This document shows, piece after piece, positions 37,543 to 45,968 of a stretch of 64,000 nucleotides of DNA. Below the pieces are notes generated by a model. It had not been told where the DNA came from. It saw nothing but the letters and a program-made list of their open reading frames with translations, and made no database searches. The DNA lies in assembly GCF_003858655.1 (NCBI RefSeq), contig NZ_RQXV01000002.1, positions 186,001-250,000 on the forward strand, written 5' to 3'. Both the position numbers and the translations under genes were made by a program. Within the stretch, counting starts at the first letter, position 1, and every line of letters starts with the position of its first letter. Source of the DNA: Amphritea balenae. Lineage in GTDB: Bacteria > Pseudomonadota > Gammaproteobacteria > Pseudomonadales > Balneatricaceae.

Positions 37543-37909
37543 GTTGTTCTCCCGACGGGTATCAGTAACAGCATCGTACCCGTTTATAATTATTCTCTGT
37601 AGGGGTATGGAATCTAGCAATAGTGTTTGCTGATTGGCAACCGATAATATCGCAACCTTAAGACTGGATAATTCTTTAGATGTGAGTACCGATTACCTAA
37701 AACTCCATTCCTTCTATTACAACGTCAGTCAGACTGATATGACATTCTACTATCGCGTCAAAAAAACAGTACTAAAGTACTGTTTTTAAGTTTAGCTTAT
37801 ACTAATGATCTAAGTCATATATGTGAGCTTAAGGTTTATCAAACATGATGAATGACAGTTTTTGTTTAAAACTGAAGTGAGATAATCAGGTTGTAATAAG
37901 CTTTAGCGC
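37543..37909. other. Divergent intergenic region between response regulator and Cache-GGDEF gene
   Basis: About 370 bases with no supported gene. Its main feature is the 26-base inverted repeat at 37762-37787. The rest is AT-rich and should contain both promoters. Confidence 0.5.
37762..37787. promoter_or_regulatory. Strong inverted repeat with AGTACT-AA-AGTACT core
   Basis: Arms AAAAACAGTACT and AGTACTGTTTTT (12 bp each, perfect) flank AA. The core at 37768-37781 matches the repeats upstream of pedF and the FIST gene. Because both adjoining genes point away from it, a terminator role is unlikely; an operator is more plausible. Confidence 0.65.
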
Positions 37910-40066
37910 ATGGATTGTTCAAGTGGTAGGGAATACCTTTTGACATGCTGGCAGGCTCAGATGATGAAACATGAAAATAAGGCGTCACTCCTTTCTTCCT
38001 ATCTCTTGTGGGGCGGCTCTGCAATTATAACGCTTCTGCTGATCTCATTGATTAGCTATTACTACCTTAATACCCGCGAACAATACGAAGCGCAGCTAAC
38101 TAATCTACATTCAAACCTGATAGATCAACAACGCAGCCGGTTATCAGCAGAGCTTGATGATGTTGAGCGTTACCTGCAGCTGAGCTATGACAGCGCTGAA
38201 CAACGTCTGATGAAGGAGTCACAAGAGCAGACACAGCAAGCGATACAGGTAATGAATAGTTTGTATCAGACATACCATCAACAGTTAAGCGAAGCTGAGA
38301 TGAAGTCTATGTTAGTAGAAGCGGTGCGGGAACTGCGCTTCTTTGATGGTCGGGGCTATATATTTATCGATGATATGGATGGCCTTTGTATCTTACTGCC
38401 TACCTCGCCCGATGTTGAAGGGCAATCACTCTATGACAACCGGGATGATACAGGTCATTACATCATGCGTGGTTTGATCGATGCTGTTGATAACCCAGCG
38501 GCGGCTGGTTATTCCAGGTATCGTTGGTATCCGCCGGGTAATAATCAGCAGATGGCCGATAAAATTGCCTACGTAGAAGTGTTTGAACCTTATCAGTGGA
38601 TTGTAGGGGCGGGGGAGTATCTTGATCGCTTTCAGAAAGGACTAAAGCCGGAGGTTTTAGAGCATGTTCGTAATATCCGGTTTGGGCAAAATGGTTATGT
38701 GGCGGTCATTAATAATACCGGAAAAATGTTAGCTAATGCCGCGATCCCCGGGTTGGAAAATATTCACTATAACCAGTTTGAAAATGACCTGATACGGGAC
38801 AGTATGGCGCAGATACTGGACACTGCCAAGGCTGGCGGAGGCTACACAAACTATAACTGGTATCGGCCTGGTAGCAGCGAAAATGTAGAGAAATTATCAT
38901 TAGTAAGACCTGCCAATAGTTGGGGCTGGATTCTGGTTGCCGGTGTTTATGAAGGTGATCTGAATCAGTTATTGGCTGAGCAAAAAGCTTCGCTGGAGCA
39001 TGCTCTGGAAGAGGCTGAGCAGAGCCTGATTATCTCTTTTCTGGTATTGGGCGCTCTGGCGCTATTCATTACTCATTATTACAGTCATTGGTTACGCAGC
39101 CTCTTTAACAGCTACCACCGGGATATCACCCGTCAGCAGCAGGAGCTTCAGGAGAAAGCCGATTCATTACTGTTAAGTGGTCGTATTGTCGATTCCGCCT
39201 ATGAAGGTATCACCGTATGTGATGCCAATAACCGGATTCTGCAGGTGAACAGTGCTTTTACACGTATCACCGGTTATTCCGAGCAGGATGCTATAGGCAA
39301 AACCCCGGCAATACTAAAATCGGGCCGTCATCAGGAAGTGTTTTATCGTTCGATGTGGCGTCGACTTGAAAATACAGGTTACTGGCGCGGTGAGATTTGG
39401 AATAGACGTAAGAGTGGTGAAGTCTATCCCGAATGGCTCTCTATCAACGTCTACAAAGATAGCCAGGGCAGGATTCAGAATTATATCGCGACCTTCAGCG
39501 ATATTACTCAGCGTAAAGAAGCCGAGCAGCAGTTACGTTATCTGGCTGAAACTGATCCGCTGACCGGTCTGGCTAACCGTAGAACACTGATGTTCTGTTT
39601 GAATCGTGATCTGGCTGCGACTGCTCGATATATGGCGCCTGAGGTCGCTCTGATGTTTATCGATCTGGATCACTTTAAGCAGATCAATGATGTGCAGGGC
39701 CATGATGTTGGCGATAAAGTGCTGGTGGAAGTGGGTAAAAGGTTACAGCTTAACCTACGGGAATCTGATCTTGCTTGTCGCATTGGCGGTGATGAATTTG
39801 TCGCAATCATCAAGTTACATCAGGATGAGGGCATCGAACAGTTACAGATACTCAGTCAGCGGTTGCTTGCAGAGATTGTAAAACCGATACGACACTCAAA
39901 CTCTGAGATCAGCATTAACTGTAGTATCGGCATCGCGTTACGAAATGAGCTGGCAAGCGACGCCTTTACCTTAATGAAAAATGCTGATCAGGCGCTCTAT
40001 GAGGCTAAGCATAAGGGCCGGGGGCGAGTCTGTTTTAGTGAATCCCCAGTGCTTATTGATAGTTAA
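37910..40066 (+). CDS. Cache-PAS-GGDEF diguanylate cyclase
   Basis: Up to 718 residues: helix (~32-52), a periplasmic sensor of two single-Cache units (~60-365; each with the pattern RFFDGRGYIFIDD / RFGQNGYVAVINN and a YNWYRPG / YRWYPPG loop), a second helix (~375-395), PAS (~420-540) and GGDEF (~545-710) with intact G626-G-D-E-F. Two sCache_2 units in one protein often bind small organic acids. It probably makes c-di-GMP. Start may be ATG 37910 or the double ATG at 37961; neither ribosome binding site is strong. It is divergent from the response regulator. Confidence 0.88.
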   Translation: MDCSSGREYLLTCWQAQMMKHENKASLLSSYLLWGGSAIITLLLISLISYYYLNTREQYEAQLTNLHSNLIDQQRSRLSAELDDVERYLQLSYDSAEQRLMKESQEQTQQAIQVMNSLYQTYHQQLSEAEMKSMLVEAVRELRFFDGRGYIFIDDMDGLCILLPTSPDVEGQSLYDNRDDTGHYIMRGLIDAVDNPAAAGYSRYRWYPPGNNQQMADKIAYVEVFEPYQWIVGAGEYLDRFQKGLKPEVLEHVRNIRFGQNGYVAVINNTGKMLANAAIPGLENIHYNQFENDLIRDSMAQILDTAKAGGGYTNYNWYRPGSSENVEKLSLVRPANSWGWILVAGVYEGDLNQLLAEQKASLEHALEEAEQSLIISFLVLGALALFITHYYSHWLRSLFNSYHRDITRQQQELQEKADSLLLSGRIVDSAYEGITVCDANNRILQVNSAFTRITGYSEQDAIGKTPAILKSGRHQEVFYRSMWRRLENTGYWRGEIWNRRKSGEVYPEWLSINVYKDSQGRIQNYIATFSDITQRKEAEQQLRYLAETDPLTGLANRRTLMFCLNRDLAATARYMAPEVALMFIDLDHFKQINDVQGHDVGDKVLVEVGKRLQLNLRESDLACRIGGDEFVAIIKLHQDEGIEQLQILSQRLLAEIVKPIRHSNSEISINCSIGIALRNELASDAFTLMKNADQALYEAKHKGRGRVCFSESPVLIDS

Positions 40067-40208
40067 GGTTAAAACAAGGAAGAGTTTGCTTTAGTACTCA
40101 CCAGGTAGTTATTGAGGGTTAGCCCTGAGTTTGTCTGGTCTTGAAATAACTAACGGTTAGCACGACTGCGGCTTAGGAGTTAGTCTCTTCTAGGCCGTTA
40201 TAGAGGGG

Positions 40209-40994
40209 TTAACGCTGAGCATGTTGAGGCTTAAATCCACTCACGGCCAGCACTGATGCGACCAAAGTCACGCCGCTGACTATCAATAATGCCTGAAGGT
40301 TGCCTTGTTGATACAGAGAGAACCGAATCAGCTCTACACCGTGACTGAAAGGGTTCCAGGCACAGATCCAGTACAGCCATTCACTGGCTTCACGCATCTT
40401 CCATAAAGGGTAGAGCGCCGATGACAGGAAAAACATAGGAAAGATAACGAAGTTCATTACCCCGGCAAAATTTTCCAGCTGCTTGATTCGGGCTGAGATA
40501 AACAGACCTATTGCACTCAGCATTAATGCGACCAGAAGCAGGGCTGGCAGGGCGGTAATAAATCCCCATAAGGGCGGCTCTATACCCCAAACCCAGGCGA
40601 TCATCAGAAACGCATATACCTGCAGTAATGATATAAGCGATGAGGCGAGCATTTTTGCCAGTAACAGAAAAGGCCTTGGCAGGGGGCTGACCAGTAATAC
40701 CCGCATACTGCCCATCTCCCTGTCATACACCATTGAAAGTGAGCTTTGCATACCGTTAAACAGAATGATCATGGCGCACAAACCAGGCACTATATATACC
40801 TCGTAAGTGATGTAGGTTTCATAGGGTTCGATAATGGCAATGCCCAGTGCCGCTCTAAAACCTGATGCAAATACCACTAGCCATAACAATGGACGCACCA
40901 GCGCGCTGAAAAAACGGGATCGCTGTTGCACAAAGCGCAGTAGCTCCCTTTTTAACAGACCATTAAAACAGATCCATGCGGTACGTATTGTCAC
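40209..40994 (-). CDS. ABC-2 type permease of the PQQ alcohol locus (PedC type)
   Basis: A 261-residue inner-membrane permease with six helices and ABC-2 features (VYDREMGSMRVLLVSPLPRPFLL, IFPMFFLSSALYPLWKM, NPFSHGVELIR). It is last in a minus-strand operon with the ATPase, to which it is coupled by an ATGA overlap at 40991-40994. Permeases of this set accompany PQQ alcohol dehydrogenases in pseudomonads; the cargo is unknown, and ABC-2 permeases are normally exporters. Confidence 0.87.
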   Translation of the reverse strand: MTIRTAWICFNGLLKRELLRFVQQRSRFFSALVRPLLWLVVFASGFRAALGIAIIEPYETYITYEVYIVPGLCAMIILFNGMQSSLSMVYDREMGSMRVLLVSPLPRPFLLLAKMLASSLISLLQVYAFLMIAWVWGIEPPLWGFITALPALLLVALMLSAIGLFISARIKQLENFAGVMNFVIFPMFFLSSALYPLWKMREASEWLYWICAWNPFSHGVELIRFSLYQQGNLQALLIVSGVTLVASVLAVSGFKPQHAQR

Positions 40995-41716
40995 TGTTCT
41001 GCTCCGGTCAGCTGCTGAAAAAGGTCATTAAGGTTGTCGCTGTCTGATGCGTTGACCAGGCTCGATACCTGGCCAGAGGCCAGTACATTGCCCTGATGCA
41101 GTATGATAACCGGATCATCTTCCTGCACCTCTTCAATCAGATGTGTCGCCCAAAGAACGGTTAGCTTCTGTTGGTTACAGAGCTGACGAATATGATGGTT
41201 GAGCTGCTGTCGGGTGGCAGGATCAAGCCCGACACTGGGTTCATCCAGCAACAGAATAGATGGCTGATGCAGTAATGCCCGGGCTATCTCAACCCGGCGG
41301 CGATGGCCCCCGTTCAGGGTGCGTACTTTATCTTTGAGTCGATCAGTTAATTCAAAACGTTCTAGTTCCCGGGTTACTCTTGGCCGGGCTTCACGAGCTG
41401 AAATGCCGTGTAAAGCGGCGTGATAGAGCAGGTTTTGCTCTACGCTAAGATCAAGATCAAGGGTACTTTGCTGAAATACCACGCCCAGCTGCCGCATTAC
41501 CTGGGCCGGGTGGCTATGAATGCTGTGACCGGCGATAAATACTTCACCCGATTGCAAAGCGTAGAGTCGGGTTAACAGAGCGAACAGGGTGCTTTTGCCT
41601 GCACCATTAGGCCCTAACAGCGCATTAAACTGTCCGCTTTTCAGTTCCAGATTCAGATTACACAGTGCTTTACGAGGACCGTAACTGAAACTGATATTGT
41701 CAATTTTTATACTCAT
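40991..41716 (-). CDS. ABC ATPase of the PQQ alcohol locus
   Basis: A 241-residue ATPase with Walker A (LLGPNGAGKST), Q-loop (VVFQQSTLD), a divergent signature (LNGGHRRRVEIARAL instead of LSGGQ), Walker B (ILLLDEPSVGLD) and H-loop (WATHLIEE). The signature substitution is seen in the PQQ-associated ABC ATPases. It lies between the beta-propeller gene (15 bases upstream) and the permease (4-base overlap). Confidence 0.9.
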   Translation of the reverse strand: MSIKIDNISFSYGPRKALCNLNLELKSGQFNALLGPNGAGKSTLFALLTRLYALQSGEVFIAGHSIHSHPAQVMRQLGVVFQQSTLDLDLSVEQNLLYHAALHGISAREARPRVTRELERFELTDRLKDKVRTLNGGHRRRVEIARALLHQPSILLLDEPSVGLDPATRQQLNHHIRQLCNQQKLTVLWATHLIEEVQEDDPVIILHQGNVLASGQVSSLVNASDSDNLNDLFQQLTGAEQ

Positions 41717-41731
41717 CAGCCGGTTTCCGGA

Positions 41732-42730
41732 TCAGGATTTGATCCGTACTCCCCAAGGGTAACGGCCGACTTTAACTGATTTAATGACTTTCAATTTATT
41801 AACGTCGATAACAGAGACATCGCCACTGATACCGTTAGTGGTTAATAGCTTTGACTGATCTCCGTTAAAATCCATATGCCATACCCGGCGACCGACTAAA
41901 AGATAGTCAATCACTTCATAGGTTTTTGCATCGACTACAGCGATATGATTGGCAGGTCCCAGTGCGATAAATGCATATTTTCCGTCATCGGTCAGGCGGA
42001 CACCCACCGGCTGAACCTTATCCGGGTGAATACCTTTTATCTTAAAGTTGAGCTTATGTTGAATCTGACGACTGTCTACATCGATGATTGAAACGGTACC
42101 GCCAATCTCGGATGATGCCCAGACTATAGTGCCGCTTTTGTTAAACTCGACATGGCGGGGACGCTGATCGACCAGAGTATTGTCGATCAGTTGATTAGTT
42201 TCAGTATCTATCCAGTGCACCATGTTGGTGGTTTCACTGGTACTAAGCGCCCATTTTCCATCGGGGCTGACCGCCATGCCTTCAGGCTCTACACCGACGT
42301 CTATTTGCGCCAGTACCTCATGGGTCTGGGTATCGACGACTGTCACCAGCGCATCATCTTCATTAGCGATATAAAGTCGGCGGTCATCCGGGTGCAGAGC
42401 AAATTGTTCCGGATCTTCTCCCGAAGGGAGTTCGGCAATAATGCTGTGGTCGCTCAAATCCATGATCTGTACCGTGTCAGAGTCGCTGGCACAGATATAA
42501 AGTTTGCTACGATCCTGACTGAAGATAATGCCACGGGGACGCTCACCGACGTCCAGGGTATTAATGACTTCCATTGTTTCCAGATCGATAATTGAGATGG
42601 TGTCGTCTTTCTCATTGGAGACGTAGGCTTTTTCTGCCATTACTGGACTACTGAGCAACGCACTACTAAGCAGTGCGCAGCCTAACAGGGCGGGATAAAT
42701 AGGTTTCAGCGGGAACTTTAACGCTTTCAT
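41732..42730 (-). CDS. PQQ-catabolism-associated beta-propeller protein
   Basis: A 332-residue periplasmic protein: signal peptide ending ...SSPVMA and about seven YVTN-type beta-propeller repeats (KAYVSNEKDDTISIIDLET, RLYIANEDDALVTVVDTQT, KYAFIALGPANHIAVVDAKT). Such propellers accompany PQQ dehydrogenase loci and their ABC genes; whether they bind a ligand or scaffold is not known. Spacing to its operon neighbours is 40 bases upstream and 15 bases downstream. Confidence 0.88.
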   Translation of the reverse strand: MKALKFPLKPIYPALLGCALLSSALLSSPVMAEKAYVSNEKDDTISIIDLETMEVINTLDVGERPRGIIFSQDRSKLYICASDSDTVQIMDLSDHSIIAELPSGEDPEQFALHPDDRRLYIANEDDALVTVVDTQTHEVLAQIDVGVEPEGMAVSPDGKWALSTSETTNMVHWIDTETNQLIDNTLVDQRPRHVEFNKSGTIVWASSEIGGTVSIIDVDSRQIQHKLNFKIKGIHPDKVQPVGVRLTDDGKYAFIALGPANHIAVVDAKTYEVIDYLLVGRRVWHMDFNGDQSKLLTTNGISGDVSVIDVNKLKVIKSVKVGRYPWGVRIKS

Positions 42731-42770
42731 AGCATAGACCTTATGTTGTTATTCTGTTTGTTATTCATGT

Positions 42771-43952
42771 TTAGTGGCTGGCAAACATTACCGTGCAATT
42801 CGATTCAGGTTTGTCGAAACCAAGGGTGTCCAGCTCATTAACCGGGTGAAGGAAGCCTTCTAACGGGGGTTGAGAGACCAGCGATTTAGGCTGAATCAAA
42901 GGAATTGGCTGACGTAGCTGACCGCTCCATTGTCGAAAATTTAACTTACGACCTTTAAAGCCCGCGAGCTGAAACTTATCCGAGGTAATGAAATTAAACA
43001 GGGTTTCAGCATCGTTGGAGCGGGTCTGGGTAACTGCTTCACCGATGCTGCGAACGGCAGCCCAGGCTGCGTAATCTTTATTGTTCATCCAGCGCCCGCT
43101 GAGTTTTTCAAAACGGCTTTGTAGCTGTGCAGCACCCCATTGTTCTACCATTCGGTGCCAGGCAACAGGCGTCAGGCCCTGGGTACCGGCTACCGGGCGT
43201 GGATACCAAGTATTAAACATGACATATTCACCGAAATCGCCCCGTTCATCCGCGACCACAACAAGATCATACTCTTTGGTTTGAGTAAAAAGGGGTAATT
43301 CGTTCTGGGCTGTACGACGTAGATCGGTATCAAAGTCCCAGGTTTTTTCGGCCACAATGTTGATTCCAAATCGCTTGACGCTTCGATGCAGTGCTGCAGC
43401 ATAAGCCAGATCATTGGTTTCAGAACCTTTTATAATCAGCCAGTTTTTCAACCGTCGGGAGTTACTCCATTGCGCCAGTGCATCGGTTAACATTGCCCGG
43501 CTCGGGAGTGTGTGCAGGGTATTGCTGAGGCATTCTGTAGTGCGCAATTGATCGTTGTAGCTACCCGAATTAATTAACATCGCCCGGTGCTGTTTGACCT
43601 GTACCGCGACTTTAGCCAGATATTCGGCAGGTAGATCTGCAACGATAAGCCTGATGCCCTGATTCAGCCATGCTTGAGTGATCTGGGTTATCTGCTCAGG
43701 TTCCTCTGCTAGTTTTGAGGTAAGGCTATAGGTCTGTTTTAGAAAACGGCCGGTGGTGTTGTTATCATTCAGGCCCAGTTCTGCACCTTTAAAGCCACGG
43801 TCAGCGGCTTCTGGAATCAGGTTAGAGAGCACCGGCCCTTGATCTGGGTGGTAGGCGATAAAGCCAACTTTTATGTCTAATGGCGCTGCCTGTAGCAGAG
43901 GTGCTAAGCCAAGCGATATACATAATAGTGATAGTCTGAACAGAAAAACCAT
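42771..43952 (-). CDS. Periplasmic binding protein of the PQQ alcohol dehydrogenase ABC system
   Basis: A 393-residue type 1 periplasmic-binding-protein-like protein with a signal peptide ending ...PLLQAAP. Segments such as DIKVGFIAYHPDQGPVLSNL, NDNNTTGRFLKQTYSL and WARSIGEAV-like WAAVRSIGEAV match the substrate-binding proteins specific to PQQ alcohol loci. It is first in the operon SBP-propeller-ATPase-permease. Because the permease is of the exporter-like ABC-2 class, this binding protein may not feed an importer; its role is open. Confidence 0.86.
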   Translation of the reverse strand: MVFLFRLSLLCISLGLAPLLQAAPLDIKVGFIAYHPDQGPVLSNLIPEAADRGFKGAELGLNDNNTTGRFLKQTYSLTSKLAEEPEQITQITQAWLNQGIRLIVADLPAEYLAKVAVQVKQHRAMLINSGSYNDQLRTTECLSNTLHTLPSRAMLTDALAQWSNSRRLKNWLIIKGSETNDLAYAAALHRSVKRFGINIVAEKTWDFDTDLRRTAQNELPLFTQTKEYDLVVVADERGDFGEYVMFNTWYPRPVAGTQGLTPVAWHRMVEQWGAAQLQSRFEKLSGRWMNNKDYAAWAAVRSIGEAVTQTRSNDAETLFNFITSDKFQLAGFKGRKLNFRQWSGQLRQPIPLIQPKSLVSQPPLEGFLHPVNELDTLGFDKPESNCTVMFASH

Positions 43953-44033
43953 TGTTTACTCCCGGGAGATTCAGTTCATTCAGGATAGGCAGGATAGGTA
44001 CAGGTTTAAATATGAAGAAAGTACCAATCAAAT

Positions 44034-44047
44034 AGGTCTGAAGTACT
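44034..44047. promoter_or_regulatory. Weak AGTACT-type operator candidate
   Basis: AGGTCT-GA-AGTACT has one exact half-site and one with two mismatches, in the same 6-2-6 layout as the stronger repeats. A further half-site AGTACCAA is at 44020-44027. It lies between the divergent ABC operon and the cupredoxin-like gene. Confidence 0.3.
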
Positions 44048-44117
44048 ATTTTTAAAGATTTAGGGTCGCACTAGCATTATCAGGGTCGTTAAAAAATAAT
44101 AAGTTTGAGGCCGGGTT

Positions 44118-44552
44118 ATGAATATAGTGAAGTCTTTGTCTGTAGCGGTAGTCGCTGCTTCTGTTCTTGTCAGTGGAAGTGTGCTGGCGAAAGGTGATCT
44201 GACCCGTAAACCGGTTAAATTGCCAGATCTGGTAATGGGCAGTGAAGAGAGTGATTACAGTTTTTCTGAGCAACGTTATGAGCTGGAAACCGGTACCGCT
44301 TATAAGCTGGAAATTACCTCAAGTGGTTTGAAAGAGTATGCATTGCAGGCACCGGAATTTTTTACTTCGATCTATCTGCGAAAAGTAGAAGCCGGTGGTA
44401 TGGAGATCAAGGCGATGACCCTGACTGAGCTTGAATTTGAAGATGAGGGCAGCGCCGAGATCTACTTTGTGCCGATTAAGCCTGGTAATTTTGAGTTCTA
44501 TGCCGATGGTCTGCAAAACAAAGGCATGGTAGGTGAGTTTGTGGTGAAGTAA
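44118..44552 (+). CDS. Periplasmic cupredoxin-like protein lacking copper ligands
   Basis: A 144-residue protein with a signal peptide ending ...SGSVLA. The mature part is mostly beta, and the end reads NFEFYADGLQNKGMVGEFVVK. This lines up with the C-terminal copper loop of cupredoxins (FxC-x2-PGH-x-x-x-GM-x-G-x-F-V-V), but the Cys and His positions are occupied by other residues (FYADGLQNKGM); only Met remains. No other Cys is present in the mature chain. It is divergent from the PQQ ABC operon. Electron transfer through a type 1 copper site is therefore unlikely. Family assignment rests on the C-terminal pattern only. Confidence 0.6.
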   Translation: MNIVKSLSVAVVAASVLVSGSVLAKGDLTRKPVKLPDLVMGSEESDYSFSEQRYELETGTAYKLEITSSGLKEYALQAPEFFTSIYLRKVEAGGMEIKAMTLTELEFEDEGSAEIYFVPIKPGNFEFYADGLQNKGMVGEFVVK

Positions 44553-44578
44553 ATGCTGTTCTCGAACAGCTGAACACT

Positions 44579-44609
44579 ACTTGAGCTGGCAGTCGATGTC
44601 AGCTCAAGT
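44579..44609. terminator. Hairpin between convergent genes
   Basis: A perfect 10-bp stem ACTTGAGCTG/CAGCTCAAGT with an 11-base loop lies between the cupredoxin-like gene and the convergent HlyD-like gene. There is no long T-run directly after it on either strand, so it may act as a weak or processing terminator. Confidence 0.45.
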
Positions 44610-44663
44610 GTAAGGCTGGTGGCGTTAAAAGACTTTTTTCTGTTTCTTCTTCTCCTGTTTATT

Positions 44664-45968
44664 TCACTCCCTGAAGGCGCGGTTAAGGCTCTCCGTCAGT
44701 GGTTCCAGCAGATAGTCCATCGGCGTACGTGAGCCGGTCACGATCATCACTTCTGCCTGCATGCCCTGATACAGTGATTCCCCGTTCAACGCGATATCGA
44801 TATCACCCGTTAGCTCCACTTCTGCCTTGTAGTAGGCCTCTCCGGTACGTTCGTCGGTAAATCGATCGGCAGACACATTGATAACTTTGCCTTCAACCGG
44901 GGCATGAGTACGACTCGAGAACGCGGTATAACGGACATGGGCGGGCAGGCCCGGCCGAACAATATCGATATCGTTGGGTGCTATCCTGGCTTCGATAATC
45001 AGCTGCTCGTCCGAGGGAACAATTCCCAGTATCTGTTCGCCCGGCCCGATAATGCCGCCCTCGGTAAAAATTTGCAGCCCGACAATGGTGCCGGCAAGTG
45101 GCGCCCGTATCTCTATTCGCTCAACCACATCCGTTGCGGCGCGGAGCTTTTCGTCGAGGTCAAATACTTCATTTTCGACCTCTCGTAACTCTTCAATAAC
45201 TTCGTTCAGGAATTGGGTATTGAGGGTACTTATACGCAATTCGGTCTCGCCGATATTCTGTTCAGTCCGGGCGATGGCCGCGAGGTTCTTGCTCTTCTCG
45301 CCTTTGATGCGGGCGTACTCTTTTTTTAACTGCAGCATGCGGGTTTTGCCCGCGGACATGCCGTTTGTTTCCAGGTGCTGGTATGCATCGACCTCTTCCT
45401 GAGTCAGAGTCAGCTGTCTTCGCTGTGAGTGAATCGCCTGACGCAGGCCTTTGATCTCTGCCTGATACTGGGAGATACGCTGTTGCAGAATGCCGCGTTT
45501 TTTGTCCAGCGCGGTGCGCCTGGAAACGATAATATTGCCCTGACCGCGCACAATGACGGTCACATTTTCATCGTTCGATTGCTGCAGGGGGCTGGGGAAG
45601 GCTATCTCCTGCAGGCCATCACGTTCGGCCACCAATCTGGCCTGCAGGGCCAGGGCGGCATGGTAGCGGCCGCGAATCAGGTTCAGGTTTGCCTGTGGCT
45701 GGGTTTCATCCAGCCGGACAAGTACTTGGCCCGATGCGACGATATCGCCGTCTTTGACCAGTATTTTGCTGACGATGCCGCCTTCCAAGTGTTGGATTAC
45801 TTTCTGTTTGCCCACAGTGCCGACCTCGCCAACGGCGATAGCGGCACTTTCCAGTGGAGACAGGATCGACCAGCTCAAAAAAGTGCCGAAGAAGGTTAAA
45901 ATGACAACCAGTCCCAGCATCAGTGTTCGACCTGTTTCGGGACGCTCAGGCAGATTATTTGATAACAT
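44664..45968 (-). CDS. HlyD/PrtE-family membrane fusion protein of a type I secretion system
   Basis: A 434-residue periplasmic adaptor: one N-terminal helix (~18-40, LMLGLVVILTFFGTFLSWSIL split as LMLGLVVILTFFG), a biotinyl-lipoyl-like half motif (VIQHLEGGIVSKILVKDGDIV), long coiled coil (~130-290) and the second half with IRAPLAGTIVGLQI and the C-terminal GMQAEVMI-type end. It bridges the ABC exporter to an outer-membrane TolC-like channel, which is not encoded in this window. Its start overlaps the ABC gene by 14 bases. Confidence 0.9.
   Translation of the reverse strand: MLSNNLPERPETGRTLMLGLVVILTFFGTFLSWSILSPLESAAIAVGEVGTVGKQKVIQHLEGGIVSKILVKDGDIVASGQVLVRLDETQPQANLNLIRGRYHAALALQARLVAERDGLQEIAFPSPLQQSNDENVTVIVRGQGNIIVSRRTALDKKRGILQQRISQYQAEIKGLRQAIHSQRRQLTLTQEEVDAYQHLETNGMSAGKTRMLQLKKEYARIKGEKSKNLAAIARTEQNIGETELRISTLNTQFLNEVIEELREVENEVFDLDEKLRAATDVVERIEIRAPLAGTIVGLQIFTEGGIIGPGEQILGIVPSDEQLIIEARIAPNDIDIVRPGLPAHVRYTAFSSRTHAPVEGKVINVSADRFTDERTGEAYYKAEVELTGDIDIALNGESLYQGMQAEVMIVTGSRTPMDYLLEPLTESLNRAFRE

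Noticed and set aside
37762-37787. Dyad with A-tract and T-tract considered as a bidirectional terminator
   Set aside because: The two adjacent genes diverge from it, so no transcript would end there, and its core recurs in other promoter regions.
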